NCBI GenBank assembly: GCA_023442755.1
Contig: JAEZXS010000289.1
Span: forward strand, 1 to 47,943
Length of the DNA: 47,943 bases
Reading direction: 5' to 3'
Source: Pseudomonadota bacterium
Lineage (GTDB): Bacteria > Desulfobacterota > Syntrophobacteria > Syntrophobacterales > Syntrophobacteraceae
The notes under the pieces are model-generated. The model saw nothing but the letters and a program-made list of their open reading frames with translations. It was not told the DNA's origin and made no database searches. Made by a program: the position numbers and the translations under genes. Below, one piece after another: positions 1-7,887 of the stretch (position 1 is the stretch's first letter; each line of letters begins with the position of its first letter).

Positions 1-175
1 CTTCGTCCTACAATTGGGGTCCTCCTTTTCCGGGATTGGGATGGAATGAAATGCCGCCACCCACAGGCGTGGTCCAGTAGACTGCTCCCCGCTTCCTTCT
101 ACATTGCTCACACCATATCTGTCGGTGCGAGCTTTCTCTGAAGCATGCTGTAGCTAACATTCCGAAATTCCGGGT
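1..175. other. left edge, no supported gene
   Basis: I see no convincing gene here. A short minus-strand frame (to position 8) contains a CxxC pair but has no ribosome binding site at any plausible start. An AAGGAGG on the minus strand at 21-27 could serve a gene lying left of the window, but the first TTG after it is followed directly by a stop. Confidence 0.4.
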
Positions 176-203
176 TATAATTAGAATGCTTATAATGAGG
201 AGG
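176..203 (+). promoter_or_regulatory. -10 box and Shine-Dalgarno of the pentapeptide gene
   Basis: A perfect TATAAT lies at 176-181 and a second at 191-196, immediately before GAGGAGG at 197-203. The Shine-Dalgarno is 9 nt before ATG 213 and decides that start over the upstream ATG at 186. No good -35 box is visible, so the promoter call is weaker than the ribosome-site call. Confidence 0.4.
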
Positions 204-212
204 TTTACCGGC

Positions 213-827
213 ATGGATTCGGGAGAACTGAAAGTCATCCTGGAAAAACACAGCGAGTGGGTTCATGGGAAAGAAGGCGGAGCGAGGGCCGACCTTAGCG
301 GGTCGGATTTGAGAGGGATGAATCTCATGAATGCAGATCTCGGCGGAGCGGATCTTTCGCATGCGCGGCTCCATGGAGCCAACCTGGCCGGGGCCGATCT
401 CAAGAGGGCAAAAGTCAGGAATGCTGGAACAGCCAGAGCGAATCTTTCGGGCGCCGATCTCGAAAGGGCGGACCTGAAAGGGGCCAGTCTCACATACTCA
501 CAGCTTGTCGGAGCAAAGTGCACCGGCGCCGACCTCAGCGCGGTCGATGCCTCCTCGGCAATGTTCGTTCTGGCTGACGCCCGCAGCGCAAAATTCCGGG
601 GCGCCAATCTGCATTCAGCCAGCTTCCAGAAGGCAAATCTCAGAAACGCCGATTTTACGGGTGCGGATCTGACCTCTGCGGATTTTTCGGGCGCCGACCT
701 CCGGGGCGCGGATCTGACCGGCGCCAGGATAAGCAATGCGATCTTTTGCGGGACGCTGCTCGGAGAAGATGCTCCGAATGGTGCCCTATGCCCCCGCTGG
801 ATCGTCCAGATCGCGCCTGCAAAATGA
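213..827 (+). CDS. pentapeptide-repeat protein
   Basis: 204 residues. After an N-terminal segment (ELKVILEKH followed by a W and a GG pair) the protein is almost entirely A(D/N)LxX pentapeptides such as ADLSG, ADLRG and ANLAG, from about residue 28 to 180. Such repeats fold as a right-handed quadrilateral beta-helix. No signal peptide or membrane segment is seen, so it is probably cytosolic. The start at 213 rests on GAGGAGG 9 nt upstream. Pentapeptide proteins range from gyrase-protecting DNA mimics to scaffolds; nothing here selects a role. The gene stands alone and converges on the next gene. Confidence 0.9.
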   Translation: MDSGELKVILEKHSEWVHGKEGGARADLSGSDLRGMNLMNADLGGADLSHARLHGANLAGADLKRAKVRNAGTARANLSGADLERADLKGASLTYSQLVGAKCTGADLSAVDASSAMFVLADARSAKFRGANLHSASFQKANLRNADFTGADLTSADFSGADLRGADLTGARISNAIFCGTLLGEDAPNGALCPRWIVQIAPAK

Positions 828-841
828 ACAGGCGTAACAGG

Positions 842-870
842 GGGGAACGGCCGTCACGGCCGGCTTCCTC
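842..870. terminator. hairpin between convergent genes
   Basis: A stem CGGCC/GGCCG (48-52 with 58-62 of the 800s) with loop GTCAC is extended by GGAA/TTCC after a two-base bulge. It sits between two convergent stop codons, where a bidirectional terminator is expected. No U-run follows, so intrinsic termination is uncertain. Confidence 0.35.
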
Positions 871-894
871 CGCCAGTTTAAATGCCCTCTTTCC

Positions 895-1494
895 TCAATG
901 ATAGGTACCCGTCACCTTGGGGCTCCAGGCTCTCTGGCTACTTTCTATGGCTTCCCGCCATACTGAAGGATCGATAACTTTGCCCTCCTCGGAAAGCTCT
1001 TTTGTCACGACTTCCGGTATAACTCTGCTCAACTCGACTATTATCGGAGTCAATTCGTTCAGGTTTTTCAGGGCAAGATCGGCAACGCCCTGCTCGCGCA
1101 CCGCCAGTGCCGTTGTGTGCAGCATCGTGCAGCTTATGGCGATAAGGTTCAGAGTTGTATAGTAGTCCCTCAAGCTACGCGAGACCGGGTCCTCCGGCCT
1201 GAGTTTTCCATACATTCCCGCAATAGCGCCTGCTGCAGACGCCACGGCCTTCGTTGCATATGCTTCCGCCTGGCGGGCGATGGAGCCTTGTTGCTCACCT
1301 AGAGTTGAGAAAGCCCGATCCAGGGACTCCGTCTGCGTTCTCAGCGTGCCTTCCATTTTCTGGAGCAAGTGGTGGGCTTCCGGGTACCGTGTAAACTTTT
1401 CATCCCCTGTTTGTCGTTCAACTGCTTCGAGGCAATGTTTCTCGACCCCGAGCAAGTCACTTACGTAATCCCCTAAAATCTTCTTTGTATCCAT
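895..1494 (-). CDS. hypothetical helical protein
   Basis: 199 residues, predicted to be almost all alpha-helix, with no signal peptide. It begins MDTKKILGDYVSDLLGVEKH, which resembles the start of ferritin-like bundle proteins, but I do not see an ExxH metal motif set and do not assign a family. An Ala-rich stretch (about residues 75-95) and a heptad-like region suggest a coiled coil or helical bundle. The Shine-Dalgarno GGGAGG lies 5 nt upstream of ATG 1494. A plausible sigma-70 promoter lies about 120 nt upstream. The gene is monocistronic. Confidence 0.75.
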   Translation of the reverse strand: MDTKKILGDYVSDLLGVEKHCLEAVERQTGDEKFTRYPEAHHLLQKMEGTLRTQTESLDRAFSTLGEQQGSIARQAEAYATKAVASAAGAIAGMYGKLRPEDPVSRSLRDYYTTLNLIAISCTMLHTTALAVREQGVADLALKNLNELTPIIVELSRVIPEVVTKELSEEGKVIDPSVWREAIESSQRAWSPKVTGTYH

Positions 1495-1885
1495 AAAGAC
1501 CTCCCTTCGTTGTTGCCTTTATCTCAGGTATTGCAGGAGCAAGTCTCAGGTTCGACTTGCGAAGAGATTTGCTAAGGTAGTGACTTGGTGCGCTTTCTGC
1601 CGTACTAAGAAATAAATTAGTTATTACATGTACTTATTTCAATAATGACCTGTTGGCGCTGCAAATGTCGGAGATGCATTGCCAATGAACAAAGGGATTC
1701 GGCCTGTACTATAGTTTGCAGGAAATCGGATTCTCCTTACCTTTTATGAAAAAGGGAGTCAGTCTCAGGCTGATATTTCAATGTTGTCCTGTGTCCTTCG
1801 ATGCCTTCCCGCAAGGCTCACCTCGCCCCCTTCTCAAAATCCGGCATGCTCTGCAAACGACTTTGAATCCGGAGGGATGCAGTCT
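1495..1885. other. divergent intergenic region
   Basis: This 391-base gap separates the helical-bundle gene from the Thg1-like gene. It holds the candidate minus-strand promoter at 1614-1642. On the plus side a reading frame continues up to 1781, but its first 35 codons have no ribosome site, while GGAGGG at 1871-1876 points to GTG 1886. Confidence 0.5.
1614..1642 (-). promoter_or_regulatory. sigma-70-type promoter candidate
   Basis: On the minus strand TTGAAA (1642-1637) and TAATTT (1619-1614) are separated by exactly 17 nt in an AT-rich patch. It would drive the helical-bundle gene with a leader of roughly 110 nt. This is a motif match only. Confidence 0.4.
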
Positions 1886-2659
1886 GTGAAATTCGATGAA
1901 CTTGACCAAAAAATGCGCATTTTCGAGACGGCATCCGATCAAATGGTGCCGCCCGGCATCCATATGATTGCGAGGCTTGATGGCAGGGGATTCACCCGTC
2001 TGACGAAGGACGTGCATCATTTCGACGCTCCTTTCGATGTGCGCTTCCGGGACCTCATGATTGTCACGACCAGCCATCTCATGCAGTGTGGTTTCCGGAT
2101 CATCTATGGCTATACTCAGAGTGATGAAATATCGCTTCTGTTCGATCGGGACGAGGATGCTTTCGGGCGTAAGCTCCTAAAATACATCTCCATTCTTGCA
2201 GGCGAGGCGAGTGCAAAATTCTCTCTGCAACTCGGCTCTCCTGCATCCTTTGACTGTAGAATCTCTCAACTTCCCGCGACGGAATACGTCTGCGACTATT
2301 TCCGTTGGCGGGCCGAGGACGCGCGACGGAATTCACTGAACGGGCACTGCTATTGGATGTTGAGAATCCGGGGATATTCGGTGGAGAATGCAGTTGCCCT
2401 CCTCCACAGGATGCCTGTATCGAAAAAGCATGAACTCCTTTTCAGCGAAGGTATTGACTACAATAGCCTCCCTGCCTGGCAAAAACATGGAGTGGGGCTC
2501 TTTCGGGAATCCTGCCAAAAGGAAGGGCGAAATCCGCTTACCAACCGGCCCGTGACAACTACACGCAGGATAATCAAGGTCGAATTGGAACTCCCCGAGA
2601 AGGACCGCTATGCAGATTTCATACTGAATCTCATCCGTGGGCAAGGCAATGAAGCTTGA
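1886..2659 (+). CDS. Thg1-like 3'-5' RNA polymerase (tRNAHis guanylyltransferase family)
   Basis: 257 residues from GTG 1886. The family adds nucleotides to tRNA 5' ends in the 3'-5' direction using ATP/GTP and two metal ions. The signature is visible: ARLDGRGFTRLTK at about 29-41, with the metal Asp at 32, and YTQSDEIS at about 76-83, with metal Asp 80. GGAGGG at 1871-1876 lies 9 nt before GTG 1886, whereas ATG 1877 abuts it, so GTG is chosen; the resulting MKFDELDQKM start suits the family. Bacterial members are scarce and are known as Thg1-like proteins that repair truncated tRNA 5' ends, because bacterial tRNAHis usually encodes G-1. It ends 11 nt from the convergent capA-type gene. Confidence 0.88.
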   Translation: MKFDELDQKMRIFETASDQMVPPGIHMIARLDGRGFTRLTKDVHHFDAPFDVRFRDLMIVTTSHLMQCGFRIIYGYTQSDEISLLFDRDEDAFGRKLLKYISILAGEASAKFSLQLGSPASFDCRISQLPATEYVCDYFRWRAEDARRNSLNGHCYWMLRIRGYSVENAVALLHRMPVSKKHELLFSEGIDYNSLPAWQKHGVGLFRESCQKEGRNPLTNRPVTTTRRIIKVELELPEKDRYADFILNLIRGQGNEA

Positions 2660-2670
2660 GGCGAATAAAC

Positions 2671-3795
2671 TCACCCCCACTTCAGCGTTAATACATCGTC
2701 ACCTCTTGTCTGCACCCGGGTCCCGAATGAGAGGCATTCCCGGTTCAAAGCATTCGCCAGCCAAAGTGTGTCGGCCTTTGTTGCCCGGTTTACCCTGAAA
2801 TTCCTGGTCCGCGTGGGAACCATTTCCAGGCGGGTGAGGTCCCCGGAGATCGGATCCACCTGTACAAAGTACATCAGTCCCAGATCCGCCCTGAATTCTT
2901 CCAAACCGCTGATCCCCTCGTAATCATCCAGGAAATCGCCGCAGCCATAAAGGATGAGCTTCTTGCCATAGACCTCGATCGCTTTCACATGGTGGGAAGA
3001 ATGACCGTAGACAATGTCCACTTGAGCCCGGTCGATGAGATTGTGAGCGAATTCGGTCTGGTTGCGGGGAATTGAATAACCCCAGTTGCCTCCCCAGTGA
3101 ATCGAGAATACCAGGATGTCCTCTTTTTGTTTAACCGACTTCACTTTCTGCTCGATATCGTAAATGGCCTCCCCTGAAAACTCTTCCAGCAGGTTTATAC
3201 CCGCCCGGTTTTCGGATGCAGCCCACTCCCAGGGTATCCCGCTTGAAGGCGAACCGAACGAGAATACGACAACCCTCCCTTTTCCGCTGACCTCCAGGAT
3301 CCCTGGTGCTCCGGCCTCTCTGGGGTTCAGACCGGCCCCGGCATATCTTATCTTCTCTTTTTTCAGGGTGCCGAGTGTTTCATGGAGACCGGTATAGCCC
3401 CAATCGAGAACGTGATTGTTGGCAAGAACGCAAAGATCGATCCCGGCGATTTTGAGAGAAGGGGAATTAGCAGGGTTCATCCTGTAGTGTACCGACTTGC
3501 CTGCCCAGCAGTCCCCGCCGGCGGTGATGCTGGTTTCGAGATTGATAATCCTCAAGTCGGGTGATGCTTTTTCCAGAACGTCGAGGGCGTCACCCCAGAT
3601 ATAGGAATAACTCACGGGCGTATGTATCCTCCCGTTTGCTGCTTCCGCAAGCCGGACGTAGTCCCGGGCGTCTTTGATCCAGGACTCGCAAAGCCTCGGG
3701 ACTCCGGGCCGGGGAAGGACCTGATCGATTCCTCTTCCAGTCATCACGTCTCCGGAGAAGAAAAGGGTGATTGAACGGGCGACGTTTCCGGTCAT
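2671..3795 (-). CDS. CapA/PgsA-family metallophosphatase
   Basis: 374 residues. The fold is the calcineurin-like CapA family: LFFSGDVMTGRGID near residues 11-24 gives the first metal-binding Asp, INLETSI at about 84-90 follows, and LANNHVLDWG at about 123-132 supplies the Asn-His pair. YGHSSHHVKAIEV near 280 and LYGCGDFLDDY near 300 are the later conserved blocks. Members act in polyglutamate capsule synthesis or as phosphatases. None of capB or capC is nearby, so a capsule role is not supported. No signal peptide is seen. It starts 26 nt after the alpha/beta hydrolase stop, so the two probably share an mRNA. GGAAAG lies 7 nt before the ATG. Confidence 0.85.
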   Translation of the reverse strand: MTGNVARSITLFFSGDVMTGRGIDQVLPRPGVPRLCESWIKDARDYVRLAEAANGRIHTPVSYSYIWGDALDVLEKASPDLRIINLETSITAGGDCWAGKSVHYRMNPANSPSLKIAGIDLCVLANNHVLDWGYTGLHETLGTLKKEKIRYAGAGLNPREAGAPGILEVSGKGRVVVFSFGSPSSGIPWEWAASENRAGINLLEEFSGEAIYDIEQKVKSVKQKEDILVFSIHWGGNWGYSIPRNQTEFAHNLIDRAQVDIVYGHSSHHVKAIEVYGKKLILYGCGDFLDDYEGISGLEEFRADLGLMYFVQVDPISGDLTRLEMVPTRTRNFRVNRATKADTLWLANALNRECLSFGTRVQTRGDDVLTLKWG

Positions 3796-3821
3796 GGCGG
3801 CTTTCCGTTCAGTGCCGGGAT

Positions 3822-4508
3822 TCAGACGACTTCCCGGTAGCCCCCGGCGGATACAAGATGCTGTTGAAACCAGTTACGGGCGAGCCTGACCACTTTCTCG
3901 AGCGCCCCCGGTTCCTCGAACAAATGGCTTGCATCGGGCACGATCTCCAATTTCTTTTCTGCCCGTATGCGCGTGAGCGCATCCTTGTTGAACGTAATAA
4001 CCGGGGTGTCTTTCCCGCCGACAATGAGAAGCGTGGGCGCCTTGACCCTGGCAAGAAAATTCATGGCCAAGTCCGGTCTGCCGCCCCGCGAGACAACGGC
4101 CGAGACAAAGTCCGGCCGCTCGGCAGCCGCAATCAGCGCCGCTGCGGCCCCGGTGCTCGACCCGAAATAGCCGATGCGAAGATCCCGCGTTTCGGACTGT
4201 CTCAGGAGCCAGTCTGTCGTACCCACGACCCTTTTTGCAAGAAGGCCGGTGTCAAAACGATACTGGGCCGTCCTCGCATCCGCCCTTTCTTCCTCAAGAG
4301 TGAGCAGGTCCAGGAGAAGGGTGGCGAGCCCCCCTTGAAGCAGGCCCTGGGCGACGAACTGGTTCCTCGGACTGAATCTGCCGCTTCCGCTGCCGTGTGC
4401 GAAAACTACTATTCCCTGTGCCTCTTCGGGAATGCTCAGCTGTCCTTCCAGTGTTGCCGAATCGGCCGCTATTCTGACTTCTTTCATATTGGTTTTTGAT
4501 TTTCTCAT
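3822..4508 (-). CDS. dienelactone-hydrolase-like alpha/beta hydrolase
   Basis: 228 residues from ATG 4508, chosen because GGAGGGA lies 6 nt upstream; the ATG 18 nt earlier lacks a site. VVFAHGSGSGRFSPRNQ near 38-54 forms the oxyanion region. GYFGSSTGAAAAL near 117-129 is the nucleophile elbow (G-x-S-x-G with Ser). LLIVGGKDTPV near 168-178 carries the acid Asp, and DASHLFEEPG near 199-208 the His, so the triad is complete. The protein is cytosolic. This subfamily often occurs beside or fused to phosphoribosyltransferases, not seen here. It is the first gene of a likely two-gene operon with the CapA-type protein. The substrate is unknown. Confidence 0.85.
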   Translation of the reverse strand: MRKSKTNMKEVRIAADSATLEGQLSIPEEAQGIVVFAHGSGSGRFSPRNQFVAQGLLQGGLATLLLDLLTLEEERADARTAQYRFDTGLLAKRVVGTTDWLLRQSETRDLRIGYFGSSTGAAAALIAAAERPDFVSAVVSRGGRPDLAMNFLARVKAPTLLIVGGKDTPVITFNKDALTRIRAEKKLEIVPDASHLFEEPGALEKVVRLARNWFQQHLVSAGGYREVV

Positions 4509-4663
4509 AATGGCTCCCTCCGTCATGTCTCATGAACCACTTCAAACAGAGAGCTTCACGGCATCGTGACTGCTAAGGCCGCCTCACCGTCCGTCAGTTG
4601 TTCAAGCCGGTCCGGTTGGACGTCCAAGGATTTTCATGCGATGCGCTCGGAATAGTATCTATC

Positions 4664-4996
4664 TCAGCAGGGAGGAACCGTTGTGCGCGAGTTGCCGGAT
4701 GGTCCGCCTGTTCTCCTGCCGGCCCGGTCGGCTGTCGATTCGCCAGCTCCGAGGTTGCTCTTTTCGCTGCTGCTCAAATCCGGCCTATCGGAGCCGGGGG
4801 GCGTACCGTGATCCACAAACTTATTGCTCTCGTTTGCCGCGCCCATGTCACTGCCGGAACTGCCGCCGCCCGGACTGCGTGGTTGCGTAAAGGACTCGAC
4901 CTGGCATGTCTCACTATGGCCCGGCATTGCGGTCGCAGGTGTAACCAGAAATGCCGAAACCATCCCGATTGCAAAAATTTGCAGTGCTTTCTTCAT
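4664..4996 (-). CDS. small secreted hypothetical protein
   Basis: 110 residues. The start MKKALQIFAIGMVSAFL followed by TPATAMP is a clear Sec signal peptide with cleavage near residue 22. The mature part is Ser/Gly/Pro-rich and low-complexity, with no recognised domain. GGGAGGG lies 8 nt before ATG 4996 but only 2 nt before ATG 5002, so 4996 is chosen. It follows the NmrA-like gene by 29 nt and may be co-transcribed with it. The C-terminal half has unremarkable composition and could be poorly conserved. Confidence 0.55.
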   Translation of the reverse strand: MKKALQIFAIGMVSAFLVTPATAMPGHSETCQVESFTQPRSPGGGSSGSDMGAANESNKFVDHGTPPGSDRPDLSSSEKSNLGAGESTADRAGRRTGGPSGNSRTTVPPC

Positions 4997-5025
4997 GTCC
5001 ATTTCCCTCCCTTTCTTCCTTTGGC

Positions 5026-5886
5026 TCAGGCTGCTTTTGCCAGCCTCCAGCGTGAAGCGTTCTTCCCGGCGAAATCGGAAAAGGAGATGGGGTTCCGGCC
5101 GATCAACTCCTGCATGTCTTTCGTCACAACCGATAACGAATCACTGCGAACCGCCCCATATAGTTCGGCCAGGCAGCGCGCGGCGTTTTCCGGAAATCCC
5201 CAGCCCCGGGCCGTCAAAATCATCTCTTCGTCCGATATATCGCGATAGGCAATCTTTCTTTTCGAGACATCTGAGATCATTTTCGCCACTTGCGAATAAC
5301 TCAGGGCCTCCGGGCCGGTAAGGTTGTATTCCGTGCCGCAGCAAGCCTCCACGAACAGGGCTGCTACTGCTGCGGCAACATCCCTTATCGAAACAAAGCT
5401 CGTTCTGCCGTCGCCGGCTGCCAGGGCAATCTCGCCTCCTGCAATCATCGGCGCCAGGAATCCGGTCGAGAAATTCTCCATGAAGAAATTCGGACGTATA
5501 ATCGTGTACCCGATATCGGAACCCGTCAGGTATCGCTCGATTACCCTGAGGGGCGACTGCTCGTTTGCATCGGCTCCGAGAACGGAACAAAACACGATGT
5601 AGACCACATCGGCCTTCCTTGCCGCGTCAATAAAAGGGATGAGCTTCGCAGGGGCATCCGGATCCAAAGGAGGTGCGACGAGAAAGACTCCCAATGACCG
5701 GTCGAGCACGCGATCATACGTTGCGTAATTTTCGTACTCGAATTCAACCGGTTCCACCAACTGCGTTGTGGCAATCCTCCCGGCGTTACGCGCTGCGGCA
5801 CGAACACTGAGTTTTTTCTCCACGAGAGCTTCCACGACTACTTTTCCCAACTGGCCGGTTGCGCCCGTAACCAGAACCGTTTCCAA
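5026..5886 (-). CDS. NmrA-like NAD(P)-binding protein (atypical SDR)
   Basis: 286 residues. VLVTGATGQLGKVVVEAL at residues 4-21 is the Rossmann nucleotide loop (TGATGxxG). VRAAARN near 28-34 is the segment that normally reads the cofactor phosphate. The YxxxK catalytic pair of classical SDRs is not evident, which fits atypical NmrA/HscARG members. IRPNFFMEN near 128-136 is a conserved block of this group. The start is TTG at 5886 with AAAGG 9 nt upstream; no better start exists. Family members are quinone or flavin reductases or redox sensors; the substrate is unknown. Confidence 0.85.
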   Translation of the reverse strand: METVLVTGATGQLGKVVVEALVEKKLSVRAAARNAGRIATTQLVEPVEFEYENYATYDRVLDRSLGVFLVAPPLDPDAPAKLIPFIDAARKADVVYIVFCSVLGADANEQSPLRVIERYLTGSDIGYTIIRPNFFMENFSTGFLAPMIAGGEIALAAGDGRTSFVSIRDVAAAVAALFVEACCGTEYNLTGPEALSYSQVAKMISDVSKRKIAYRDISDEEMILTARGWGFPENAARCLAELYGAVRSDSLSVVTKDMQELIGRNPISFSDFAGKNASRWRLAKAA

Positions 5887-5938
5887 CTTTTTGTACCTTT
5901 CCAGCGGTGCAGCTTAAAGCCGCAACTCCGCCCCTTGT

Positions 5939-6076
5939 TCATTCAATGGGCCTCTCCTCCCATTCCCCGTCCTTGCAGATAATGCAGACATGGTGGCCAC
6001 AGAAATGTGTCTCCTCGGGATAAAGTCGGCTTTCAAAAATACAGCCGGTTTCTTCATATTCAGTTTCAAACTCCAT
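5939..6076 (-). CDS. 45-residue Cys/His mini-protein
   Basis: A small protein with CGHHVCIICKDG near residues 28-39, providing three Cys and two His for a metal site, and a highly acidic N-terminus (MEFETEYEETG). GGAGG lies 5 nt before ATG 6076, a strong translational signal for so short a gene. It follows the GYD gene by 31 nt on the same strand. The likely role is a zinc- or iron-binding small protein; the function is unknown. Confidence 0.55.
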   Translation of the reverse strand: MEFETEYEETGCIFESRLYPEETHFCGHHVCIICKDGEWEERPIE

Positions 6077-6107
6077 AGATACCTCCAGGGGATTGTCCGA
6101 ATTCCGC

Positions 6108-6404
6108 TCATTCAGACAAAGCGCCCACGATTCTTTTGAATTCCTCTTCAGAGAAGGCAACGAGTGTCTCTGTCTGAACATTCCCTTTGGATGCCTCGGC
6201 AAGACATGCCCTGGCTATGGATTCGTCGTCGGGTGCTTCCGCTATGAACATCGTATCGTAACGTCCCAGGAGCAGATAAAAATCCAGGACGCCGGCGCCG
6301 GCTTTTTTGAAAGTTTCCCTGGCAGCCTGGACGCGTTCAGGGCTTTGTCTGATGTTCCTGATCCCCTGCCCTGTAAACCTGAACAGTACGACATATTTTG
6401 GCAT
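6108..6404 (-). CDS. GYD-domain protein
   Basis: 98 residues. PKYVVLFRFTGQGI at the N-terminus, LDFYLLLGRYDTMFIAEAPD near 40-59 (the GxYD signature) and the C-terminal FSEEEFKRIVGAL match the GYD family of dimeric alpha-beta barrels. The biochemical role of the family is unknown. GAGGAGG lies 8 nt before ATG. It is probably the first gene of a small operon with the downstream 45-residue Cys/His protein. Confidence 0.85.
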   Translation of the reverse strand: MPKYVVLFRFTGQGIRNIRQSPERVQAARETFKKAGAGVLDFYLLLGRYDTMFIAEAPDDESIARACLAEASKGNVQTETLVAFSEEEFKRIVGALSE

Positions 6405-6531
6405 GTCGAGAACCTCCTCGCAGGATGGCTTGTCAGTGGAGGGCGGGTCTTGAAGTCATGTACTTGTTAATCAGAATGAAATGAAATCAAACTTTTTGGA
6501 GCCGGAGGGATAAGTTGCTGTGGAATCGCTA

Positions 6532-6792
6532 TTAAACCGCCTTTTGACTTTCCCAGCCTTCTGGTGCAATCAGATCAAGAGGTCCAAACCAAAGCATGGA
6601 ACACTGTTTCTCCTCAACATAATGCCCGAGCAAAATGGAATCGTGCACATCCGACCCCATACGCACTATTTCGAACGCCCCCTCATAATGACAGGCAGGA
6701 CCAATTACCTTCACCAGCTCGGGAGCTTCCGCTTCGCCATCAAAGACCCAATAGAAACCCGACTGGGTCGGTGTATCCTTCGTCCATTCCAT
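6532..6792 (-). CDS. hypothetical 86-residue protein
   Basis: The opening MEWTKDTPTQSGFYWVFDGE resembles the W..dTP..sGfYw motif found in many small, often phage-derived, proteins of unknown function. The C-terminus reads MLWFGPLDLIAPEGW, in keeping with that group. There is no signal peptide or catalytic motif. The nearest purine-rich site (AAGGA) is about 13 nt before ATG, so initiation is not strongly supported, but the amino-acid pattern is protein-like. Confidence 0.65.
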   Translation of the reverse strand: MEWTKDTPTQSGFYWVFDGEAEAPELVKVIGPACHYEGAFEIVRMGSDVHDSILLGHYVEEKQCSMLWFGPLDLIAPEGWESQKAV

Positions 6793-7316
6793 CTGAATCG
6801 ACCATCCTTGAAATAGTTATATCTCAGATACTTAAGTTACGGATTTGCGGGTTGCGCGGGTAGGGGGGGAGAAGAATTTCCGATGAAATATTGCAGAATG
6901 ACGGCGGGACAAAAAGCATTTGTTTAGAATCCATAAGATAAGCTCGGGCCAACCGTCGCCTGTCCGTAGTGCTTCGCGCTCTGCATTGAACTTTGCAATT
7001 CGGTCGTTCCCTGACTTGGCCGCAACCGCAGTCTTCTGGTTCGGGGTGTGGGAGGATTTTCGCTGTCCGATCGGAACTGGTGGCAGAAGTAGAAAAAACC
7101 GCATTCAAAGGCACTCCGGGTAAGAGTGCCTCATGCCGGTTTGGCGACTGGAGCAGTTGTTCTCTCCGGCCAACTAAAGAGCACTTTCTTTTGCATTACC
7201 CCGGCAGTCGGCGCCGTGATTCCGGGTCCGATGCAACTATCTGCGAGAGTGTCTGCGGCAGAGGGTAATTGGCACGATCGAATGCAGAACATTCCATTCA
7301 ATTGAGGCCCCGGAGC
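6793..7316. other. gap with possible decayed reading frame
   Basis: No intact gene is supported in these 524 bases. A minus-strand frame near 6900-7040 contains AKSGNDRIAKFNAEREAL then GW and LILW, which faintly recalls the C-terminal K..N..RD..L..GW..L..W pattern of Vsr-type endonucleases. It lacks a start signal and any upstream catalytic region, so at best it is a remnant. A perfect 7-bp hairpin, GGCACTC/GAGTGCC, lies at 7110-7130. Confidence 0.3.
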
Positions 7317-7589
7317 CTAGGCAGCCTGCTGCTGCATTTCGGTTTCACTCAGAGTCCTTTCGAGAATGGAATAGCCCTCATTGATGGCGTTCTTGATATT
7401 CTCACACCCTTTTTGGTTGGTAGCCGCCATTTCCCTGAACACTCGCTTGCCTCCTTCCGGGAGCCATGCGGCCATCTCAAACAGGGCGGCGGTTTGCCCC
7501 CAGAGCATGATCATATTGTTCAGTACGTTATCGAACGTAATCTTTTGAAAATCGATTACCTGTTTTGTCAGCAATTGTTGTTGGTTCAT
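7317..7589 (-). CDS. phasin-like helical protein
   Basis: 90 residues, all helical and amphipathic. The features are LTKQVIDFQKITFDNVLNNM at 6-25, then MLWGQTAALFEMAAWLP, and a Gln/Ala-rich end. Length and pattern resemble phasins that coat polyhydroxyalkanoate granules, or small phasin-like coiled-coil proteins. AAAGGAGA lies 7 nt before ATG 7589 and decides that start over the ATG 21 nt upstream. No polyhydroxyalkanoate synthase is in the window, so the granule role is untested. Confidence 0.65.
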   Translation of the reverse strand: MNQQQLLTKQVIDFQKITFDNVLNNMIMLWGQTAALFEMAAWLPEGGKRVFREMAATNQKGCENIKNAINEGYSILERTLSETEMQQQAA

Positions 7590-7887
7590 CAGCTTTCTCC
7601 TTTGTAGCAAATGTTATAGGAGCAGTTGCTATTGAACAACGAGTATTTAATCTAGGGTCCCAGCTTTGTGCCTTCAAGTGGTGAACTGCTAATAGTATGC
7701 AGTGAAATCCATCTTGTTTTTCAACAGGAAGACCGGCTATGCAGACATGACAATTCAAAGTTGTGAGAATTTACAAGCCATTTTCAAGATGCATGTTGAA
7801 GGCTTCTTTTTAGGGCTGCGGCGAAATAAAGCGACCGCCGAAAGGGCAGTGAGTCGCGGGTGGATGATGCTGCATTCCCAATGATCG
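7590..7887. other. intergenic gap
   Basis: 298 bases between the end of the KaiC-linked kinase and the phasin-like gene, both on the minus strand. It should contain the phasin-like promoter, but I cannot single one out, and I see no terminator hairpin with a U-run. Confidence 0.4.

Noticed and set aside
8..238. small CxxC protein on the minus strand at the left edge
   Set aside because: No ribosome binding site and it overlaps the promoter and start of the pentapeptide gene.
284..740. tandem-repeat or CRISPR-like array
   Set aside because: The periodicity is 15 bases and encodes pentapeptides; there are no fixed repeats with unique spacers.
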